Below are positions 46,301 to 50,836 of a DNA stretch of 50,836 nucleotides, piece after piece (position 1 is the stretch's first letter; every line of letters begins with the position of its first letter). This stretch comes from Syntrophaceae bacterium UBA1062. GTDB lineage: Bacteria > Desulfobacterota > Desulfomonilia > UBA1062. Made by a program: the position numbers and the translations under genes. The notes beneath the pieces were generated by a model, which searched no databases, had not been told where the DNA came from, and saw only the letters and a program-made list of their open reading frames with translations. The stretch is taken from positions 3,173 to 54,008 of the forward strand of contig DCDF01000099.1 in assembly GCA_002316295.1 (NCBI GenBank), read 5' to 3'.

Positions 46301-46840
46301 CGGAGTCGTTCCGGTCGGCTTGAAAAGGGCTGCCGCTTCTGCTTCGAGTGCCGTTATGATCTCTTTCACCCCTGAGAATCCGGACGCGGCTGCGAACAGG
46401 ACTGCCCCGAGCTCGCCCTCGCCCGCAGCCAGCTTCTTTCCGCCCTCCACCAGCGAGGACGAGTCGATTCCGTACATGCGGGTGAACACATCCTGGGAAA
46501 CATCGTCGAGGAACCGTGCGAGCTCTCCCTCGCTCAGCGCATTGCCCGACTCGTCCAGCAGCGTGTTCTTGCTGCCCTTGCGGCGGATGAAAAATCGCTC
46601 GGTGCCGTCTGAGAGCTTGAGTCTTGCCCCGATTCGAAGCGCATCATAGTCATGGACGAAATTGTCCGGCGTTTTTGGATGGATGCCGTAGAAAAAGGCG
46701 ATGAGCGCCCTCAGGGCAGCGCTCTTCCCGGCCTCGTTGGGCCCGTAGACCAGATGGAGACCGTGGTTGCCTCTGGTGAAATCCAGTGTTCTCCCGGTAA
46801 AGGGCCCGTATGCCTGAAGGTCGAGATTCAGAATCTTCAT
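43343..46840 (-). CDS. yhaN: YhaN-like AAA/SMC-type ATPase
   Basis: Large ATPase of 1165 aa related to YhaN/SbcC. The ATG at 46840 starts MKILNLDLQAYGPFTG. Walker A is GPNEAGKSAAL. Long coiled-coil arms of about 900 residues follow, rich in Glu, Arg and Leu. The C-terminal head has the signature SEGTCDQLYLALRLASLEQ, Walker B LILDDILASFDD and FTHHRHL. B. subtilis YhaN is about 963 aa, so the arms are longer here. Start overlaps the stop of the nuclease gene as ATGA; together they would form a nuclease-ATPase complex for DNA ends or recombination. Confidence 0.92.
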   Translation of the reverse strand: MKILNLDLQAYGPFTGRTLDFTRGNHGLHLVYGPNEAGKSAALRALIAFFYGIHPKTPDNFVHDYDALRIGARLKLSDGTERFFIRRKGSKNTLLDESGNALSEGELARFLDDVSQDVFTRMYGIDSSSLVEGGKKLAAGEGELGAVLFAAASGFSGVKEIITALEAEAAALFKPTGTTPVINRLTAEYRELKRKFKEHSLSGAQWAKLEERMREAVEKQEEVSRLVREKTAVLNRRKRMNEACKDADELREIQTELEAMAGAVVLPEGFTVRRERAEERLKAAGDAIARDTAALKSVREEIASLRVPDDLLAHRARITALFQESGNYKQAGEQLPRLKETVLEIERDARRVARELRLAGEGVSLAGLCLRAEDRARIEDLCEKNKDLVTALEHQNTALAKCTADLAEIRERLAGIPAPRDIHALENLLKEYRRSGVSENVVDGLYNQVNSLAEASQEKMDKLGLKGITHRELLSLPVPGKQTVARFSGDFTALKQRIGELERHAEEERSRLRRIENEIRALKIQGDIPTEEQLIQVRTRRDDLWRLIRAAWDSPVGVSAAQWDDREGNESGLPEAFEQAVSEADEISDRLRRESDRVVRLAQLVAGRESSEQTIGELMADIRELLERKRTLEQKWNEVWKPAGITPGTPGDMSDWLIRYDEATALCREWRARSAELEEKVRELSRFRDGLQRLTGLADSPAEALTLSALDGKADDLIRNERDADIRRKDLQDRMFESQRKVLVQEQEVARAKERLEDWKVRWAKALVSAGLDSDASPDQARAVLRKFDELAGFVREIEEKSSAIKAIESRNDRFEKEVQALCADLGRDMPEIGYAQFVEQLNGELQEGLKIRERLNALAERQRNLEKSLEYHRGVVSECDGEILALLKEAHCDDPRLLPGREAVSAAYREKAMRADELRRIISRSAGGSDLEVFLAEVASVDADALPQEISDLEREIEDLEKQRSELNQEIGRLDRERDEMAGGSMASQLSEEMESVLAGIKDAVLDYARLTLAASKMRGILEHHRKKSQGRVLTRAGEFFRRMTLDSLQGLAADFDSSDRQVLVGLRNGGRVHIEAMSEGTCDQLYLALRLASLEQRLEGREPMPLILDDILASFDDIRAAQTLKILAELSGRTQVILFTHHRHLCDLASGNIPPEVLCVHEL

Positions 46841-48090
46841 CGCCCCTCTCCGGGACCTCTCATGCGGGCGATGAGCCGCTCCATCCCCTCCCGGAGGATC
46901 TGGTCGAGCCATCTTTCATCGTCCGGCGAAAGGGCGTCTTCTCCGGAGGTGATCTCCGGAGGGAGCTTCTCGAAGAGCTTTTTCAGAGCTGCACGTCCGC
47001 TCTGGAGAAACTCAGCCTCATCTTCAGCCGTCTGCCCCATGGCTCTGAGAAGATCGTCCGGCAGGCCGGCATGAAGCCCGGACTGATCCGTTCCGTGGGT
47101 GAAAACGATTTTTTCGAGCCAGATCTCTCCTCTGCCCGCATCGATGGCCGCGGCCCTGAGCTCGTTGCGCCACCGGTTGGGGTCTTTCAGAAAGGCGCCG
47201 TGTATTCCGCCGTCTGTGCTTATGGTCGTGCGCACGGCTGCGATCCTGCCGTCGGCATCGTCCAGGATATCGACGAGCCGGCTCGCAAACGCCGCCATGA
47301 AGTCATCCTCATTCCAGCCGTGCATCTCGAAATTCAGGTGATACCAGCGCAGGACGTCGAGCGTTCGGAACTCGGCGTCGACCACCTCTGCGTCTTCGAC
47401 GCTCACGAGCATGCAGCCCTTGCCGCCGGTCTCGCGGATGTGGCGGCCCTGGATGTTGCCCGGGAACACGATGTAGGGTGAGGTGCTCAGGACCTCGTGC
47501 TTGTGGACATGGCCCAGCGCCCAGTAGTCGTATCCCTTGGCGACGAGTGAATCCAGAGTGCAGGGGGCATAGGTGTCGTGCCCGGCGTATCCGGCAAGGG
47601 ATGTATGCAGGACCCCTATGTTGAATGCATCCCTGAGGGGCTCCGGGTAGGACGGGACCCAGTTTTCCTCGACCGACCGACCGGGGAACCCCCGGCCGTG
47701 GATCACCGCGCCGAGCCTGTCGATACGCCTGGATTCGAAGGTCCTGGTAGAGAAGATGTGCACGTTTTCCGGCATCTTCAGGCTCCGGGAGATTGGGCTC
47801 GAAGCATCGTGGTTGCCTGCTGCCAGAAAAACCGGTATCCCGGCATGGTGAAGCCTCGCCATCTGGCTGACAAAAAACAGCCCGGTGTTATAGTCCCGCC
47901 AGTCCCGATCGAAGATGTCGCCCGACAGGATGACAAAGCCCGCCTCTTCATCGAGGGCGAGCTGGACGAGGTTCTTCAGGGCCCTCCTCGACGCCTCGCG
48001 GATCTCATTCACCGGAGCACCTTCATACCGCGCCAGACCCTTGAGCGGGCTGTCGAGGTGAATGTCTGCCGCATGAATGAACCTGAACAC
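46837..48090 (-). CDS. yhaO: YhaO-like DNA-repair metallophosphoesterase (SbcD/Mre11 family)
   Basis: Nuclease subunit of 417 aa, from a GTG at 48090 behind GGAGGTTTTGCG. Metallophosphoesterase motifs: HAADIHLDSP, ILSGDIFDRD, LAAGNHDASS, LHTSLAGYAGH and LGHVHKH, which supply the two-metal site. A C-terminal region of about 130 residues likely binds the YhaN arms. It is translationally coupled to the ATPase gene. The members of this family act on DNA double-strand ends; the bacterial YhaO/YhaN role is only partly known. Confidence 0.92.
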   Translation of the reverse strand: MFRFIHAADIHLDSPLKGLARYEGAPVNEIREASRRALKNLVQLALDEEAGFVILSGDIFDRDWRDYNTGLFFVSQMARLHHAGIPVFLAAGNHDASSPISRSLKMPENVHIFSTRTFESRRIDRLGAVIHGRGFPGRSVEENWVPSYPEPLRDAFNIGVLHTSLAGYAGHDTYAPCTLDSLVAKGYDYWALGHVHKHEVLSTSPYIVFPGNIQGRHIRETGGKGCMLVSVEDAEVVDAEFRTLDVLRWYHLNFEMHGWNEDDFMAAFASRLVDILDDADGRIAAVRTTISTDGGIHGAFLKDPNRWRNELRAAAIDAGRGEIWLEKIVFTHGTDQSGLHAGLPDDLLRAMGQTAEDEAEFLQSGRAALKKLFEKLPPEITSGEDALSPDDERWLDQILREGMERLIARMRGPGEGR

Positions 48091-48624
48091 CGCAAAACCT
48101 CCCTGGACGGCTTCCCAACTGCAGTTACTGATGATCGCGAAGTGCTGAAAGATATTGAAGAAGAATTATATACCAGGCAGTGGCTGTTCACAATTCATAT
48201 TTTGCACCGACACAGGGGCGCCCGGCAGCGGGATGAAAAATACTTTTTATCACCCCATCTTACAGGCCCCTGCCGGCATCGACCGACAGAGGGACCATTG
48301 TTTTTTATAAACCGCATGATATCTTATTTATTCAGTGCTGCAATGGATCGATCAGGGATGTATCAGCAGTGCTCCGAGAATACCCAGCATCCCCGCAGCA
48401 GTTTCGATACCGGGATTTACCCGACTGACGAAAGACGCGTGCACCCGGATTTTATAAGGCAGGACGAGCGGGCCTGCCGAAAGGTGCACGTTTTCGTCCA
48501 ATAATGGAGTGAAAAGGTTTCTCTCCGCCCTTGAGGCTGGTGAACATGAACATTAGAAGTACATTCCCATCTGCTCTCCCGACCTGTCATTCAAAAAGAC
48601 AATACCTGCTGAAAGGAGGTCCAC
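48091..48624. other. AT-rich intergenic region
   Basis: About 530 bp between the divergent nuclease and PEP-CTERM genes. AT-rich between 48160 and 48340, consistent with divergent promoters. Frames crossing it run antisense into yhaO and have no ribosome site. Confidence 0.45.
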
Positions 48625-49263
48625 ATGCGAACCGTGCTCCTCTCCTGCCTGCTCCTGATGCTTGCGAATACTTCATTCGCCAAGATCATAGATTTCGAGG
48701 ATCTTGCCCACTACCTTCCCGGCACAGGCCTGCTGATCGAAGACACGAGACCTGTTACAGACGACTACATGGGGTTCGTCTGGTCCGGTGACAAAACAGG
48801 AGACCCTCTCGCGGGCAACCCTCCCTGCGCATCGGGAGAAGCGTTTTTGTGGATGGAAGGAACCGGCAGCACCTATCTGTATGCCGCGGAATTTTCCATG
48901 GCCAATGAGGCCAGACCGTTTCGCATCGTGAGCCTCATGATCGGATCGTATTTCTTTGAAGATCAGGTGGTGTTCGCGTCCGGAAGTTCGAACGGCGGCG
49001 TGCGTTATCAGCAGACCTTTCTCATCGAAGATGCCATGCACCTCACCAGGCACCAACTCGATTTTCAGAACATCGGTCAATTCGCCCTGTGGGCCGGGAG
49101 CGGCGTCCCGACCCATGACTTTCTGGAAGATTTCCCCCATACGCTGGGCATCGACAACATCGAGTATGAGCTGAGCGAGCCTGTGCCGGAACCCTCCACC
49201 CTTCTTATTCTGGGATCCGGTCTGGCCGGACTGGCAGGACTGATCAGAAAATACAGGAGATGA
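48625..49263 (+). CDS. PEP-CTERM sorting-domain secreted protein
   Basis: Exported protein of 212 aa. Start ATG follows GAAAGGAGG. Signal peptide about residues 1-19 (LLMLANTSFA). A beta-rich middle with no recognised domain carries acidic and aromatic clusters. The end is a clear PEP-CTERM: VPEPSTLLILGSGLAGLAGLI then basic RKYRR, the signal for an exosortase that must be encoded elsewhere in the genome. Likely an exopolysaccharide-associated or surface protein. Confidence 0.88.
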   Translation: MRTVLLSCLLLMLANTSFAKIIDFEDLAHYLPGTGLLIEDTRPVTDDYMGFVWSGDKTGDPLAGNPPCASGEAFLWMEGTGSTYLYAAEFSMANEARPFRIVSLMIGSYFFEDQVVFASGSSNGGVRYQQTFLIEDAMHLTRHQLDFQNIGQFALWAGSGVPTHDFLEDFPHTLGIDNIEYELSEPVPEPSTLLILGSGLAGLAGLIRKYRR

Positions 49264-49342
49264 TATTCCTGCAGGGGCGCCCCGAGCTGTCACCGAGGTG
49301 TGAGGCCCCGCTCCCTCAAGATCGAGAAAATCTCAGAACAAA

Positions 49343-49367
49343 AAGGCGCCCCGGAGCAGGGCGCCTT
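49343..49367 (-). terminator. Intrinsic terminator after the TatT-like gene
   Basis: Perfect 9-bp stem AAGGCGCCC / GGGCGCCTT with a 7-base loop, followed on the minus strand by TTTTTG. It lies 32 bp past the stop at 49399. The A/T flanks could make it act for the plus-strand PEP-CTERM gene as well. Confidence 0.7.
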
Positions 49368-49398
49368 CACCGGTACATCGTGTGATGCCGCCTCCGCC

Positions 49399-50127
49399 TT
49401 ACAGATCCGCCAGAAGCTTGTTTGCCTGATCGCTGTAGAATTTCTCGTCGGAAGCAGCGGCCTTCTCGAGGAGGGCCTTCGCCTTGTCCTTTTCCTTTAC
49501 GTCGAGATATGCCTGGCCGAGATAGACGAGCCCTTCAGGATTGTCGGGATAATAAGAATGATATTCTTCCAGGAAGGTCAGGGCCTTTTTCTTGTCCTTC
49601 AGCGGCCAGGGAAGCACGGACCAGAATCTGCCGATGGCAAGGACCGGGCCTGCTTCCTTATACATTTTGTCGATCTTGTACGCGGTCTCGAAGCTGGTCT
49701 GGGTCTTGTCCTTGAGCCCTTCCTTCAGAGCGGTGAGGATGCTCACTCCATCGGAGTATGAGCCCACGCAGGTGCCGTACCAGAAGTGGCCTTCCACCCT
49801 GCCGGGATCCAGAGCGATGGCCTTTTCGCCATAGCCCATGCCCTTCTTGCCGTAGTCCTTGCAGACAGCTTCCCAGCCCTCGATCTGCTGTTTTTTCGCC
49901 TCGTCGGCATAGAGGCGGTACGCCTTTGCAGCCATCCAGTTCGCCTCAAAGCTCTGCGGCTGGCTGTCGGCCGCAGCCGCACAGAGGTCAATGGCCTTCT
50001 GGTATGCCTCGAGGTCGTTATCCCTCTCCATGAGGGCCTTTGCCTCTTCAAGACCGTCCTGCGCCATTGCAATCACCGGCAGCACCATCATGATCAGAAC
50101 CGCCGTTGCCGAAAGAAACTTCTTCAT
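49399..50127 (-). CDS. TatT-like TPR periplasmic protein
   Basis: Periplasmic tetratricopeptide protein of 242 aa. Signal peptide about residues 1-22 (VLPVIAMAQ). Helical repeats with EANWMAAKAYRLYADEA, ALDPGRVEGHFWYGTC and FWSVLPWPLKDKKKALTFLEEY match the TRAP-transporter TatT family. In Treponema TatT binds hydrophobic ligands and pairs with TatPT; no TRAP genes are adjacent here, and TatT homologues in Desulfobacterota often stand alone. ATG follows GAGGAGGG. Confidence 0.87.
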   Translation of the reverse strand: MKKFLSATAVLIMMVLPVIAMAQDGLEEAKALMERDNDLEAYQKAIDLCAAAADSQPQSFEANWMAAKAYRLYADEAKKQQIEGWEAVCKDYGKKGMGYGEKAIALDPGRVEGHFWYGTCVGSYSDGVSILTALKEGLKDKTQTSFETAYKIDKMYKEAGPVLAIGRFWSVLPWPLKDKKKALTFLEEYHSYYPDNPEGLVYLGQAYLDVKEKDKAKALLEKAAASDEKFYSDQANKLLADL

Positions 50128-50594
50128 CTCTCACCCTCCTCTTCGTGATTTCCTCTCACAAGCATTGAACCTCCTCCAAAGCCGCCGAAATATGACATTC
50201 CCGCATCAACTGAATAAAAATAACATACAATAAAACCATACACTCAGATCGCTCCGCTGTACAGTATTTTCTTTCCCGCCCCCCGGGGCCTGCTCAAGCA
50301 GGCTTCCCCGGCATGAAATTATCTGATATCATCATGCAGACGGATTCACCCGGGGCGTCTCACCGGATTTTCCACACCCTTTAAGGGGTCGGATGTCCGC
50401 AAGACCGATTATGAAAGGCTTCGCAGTTAGATCGGAAACACTACGGAGACACACACCATCATCTCCGCTGCAAGGGCGGAGGATATCCAACCCGGCCGGG
50501 ACGATCAATGGTTTTCGGGCACGGCAATCTTCTGCTTTCATTGAGACAAGGCGCTGTCACGCTGCAAGAAACCCTGCATCAGGAGGACATGCAC
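50128..50594. other. Intergenic, no gene seen
   Basis: About 465 bp between divergent genes, with AT-rich DNA around 50200-50280. Small frames lack ribosome sites. No terminator or operator recognised. Confidence 0.45.
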
Positions 50595-50836
50595 ATGGAA
50601 AGCATCACAGCATCTGAACCATTTAAAAGAGTTATTCGAAAACATCTGGGGGCCGGTTTGTCGAAGCTCAAAGGCAGAGCCTTTGGCGGAGGGCTCTGGG
50701 GCTTCGCCGTCCCGGTGGCCCTGTTCGTCATCGAAGACATCACGAGGCCCGACGGCGTAGTCATTCCTCTCTGCAAATGGGTTCTGGCCAAGACCGCGCG
50801 GGTGAGGGTCGTCGAGGTGTCTCCACAGCCATTCAG
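50595..50836 (+). CDS. Start of an unknown protein, truncated by the window edge
   Basis: Frame open to the last base. The ATG at 50595 lies 8 bp after AGGAGG (50581-50586); an in-frame ATG at 50589 is too close to that site. The 80 visible residues start MESITASEPFKRVI, then a Gly-rich hydrophobic stretch (FGGGLWGFAVPVALFVIEDI) and a basic segment. Not recognised; could be a membrane-associated protein. Confidence 0.6.
   Translation, partial: MESITASEPFKRVIRKHLGAGLSKLKGRAFGGGLWGFAVPVALFVIEDITRPDGVVIPLCKWVLAKTARVRVVEVSPQPF

Overview
This 50.8 kb, GC-rich window looks like chromosome from an anaerobic member of the Desulfobacterota (former Deltaproteobacteria). That placement is an inference from gene content: an anaerobe-type 4-hydroxyphenylacetate hydroxylase-family protein, a PEP-CTERM protein, FadL and NodT-type outer-membrane proteins, TatT-like lipoprotein relatives and a RuBisCO-like protein. 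No rRNA, tRNA, CRISPR array, transposase or integrase was recognised. Most genes have strong GGAGG ribosome binding sites, and many neighbours overlap as ATGA or GTGA.

Layout. 1-6.7 kb: the 3'-complete end of typA/bipA, a NYN/LOTUS RNA-binding protein, an orphan membrane-fusion protein, and a radical SAM/Nudix pair. 6.9-11.1 kb: a hydroxylase-family protein that lacks the iron-sulfur ligands of 4-hydroxybutyryl-CoA dehydratase, a ferredoxin-like fragment, a frameshifted secreted protein and a TetR regulator. 11.3-18.4 kb: a nitrogen module with an amidohydrolase, two adjacent class-III aminotransferase homologues and alanine dehydrogenase (minus strand), then a divergent metallo-beta-lactamase-fold protein. 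Two near-identical palindromes precede alanine dehydrogenase. 18.7-21.7 kb: a lipoprotein, a GYD protein, and a membrane Clp-fold serine protease with a translationally coupled 37-residue membrane peptide. 21.9-26.6 kb: a complete MacAB-TolC-type tripartite exporter. 26.9-35.5 kb: an AraC regulator divergent from a tight six-gene run (KDSR-like SDR, extended SDR, FGGY kinase, GSAM-like aminotransferase, RuBisCO-like protein, cytosolic phospholipase-C-like protein). 35.6-43.3 kb: a FadL porin, a YqjE-like membrane protein broken by a 14-bp tandem duplication, a large membrane protein with internal repeats, a UbiA-family prenyltransferase, a CPBP protease and a baeRF protein. 43.3-50.8 kb: a YhaN/YhaO DNA-repair pair, a PEP-CTERM protein, a TatT-like protein and the start of an unknown gene.

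Two systems stand out. (1) The two tandem aminotransferases have complementary active-site losses. The downstream protein has Glu262 where the PLP-binding lysine should be but keeps the inter-subunit phosphate-binding threonine (Thr294). The upstream protein keeps the lysine (Lys266) but has His300 in place of that threonine. This suggests an obligate heterodimer with one composite active site, fed by the amidohydrolase and drained by alanine dehydrogenase. (2) The RuBisCO-like operon joins a RuBisCO-fold enzyme, with its carbamylation lysine and metal ligands intact, to a sugar kinase, an aminotransferase and two dehydrogenases. I do not recognise this combination from any described RuBisCO-like pathway. 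Both are hypotheses from reading the sequence; family assignments rest on motif recognition and alignment from memory, not database searches.
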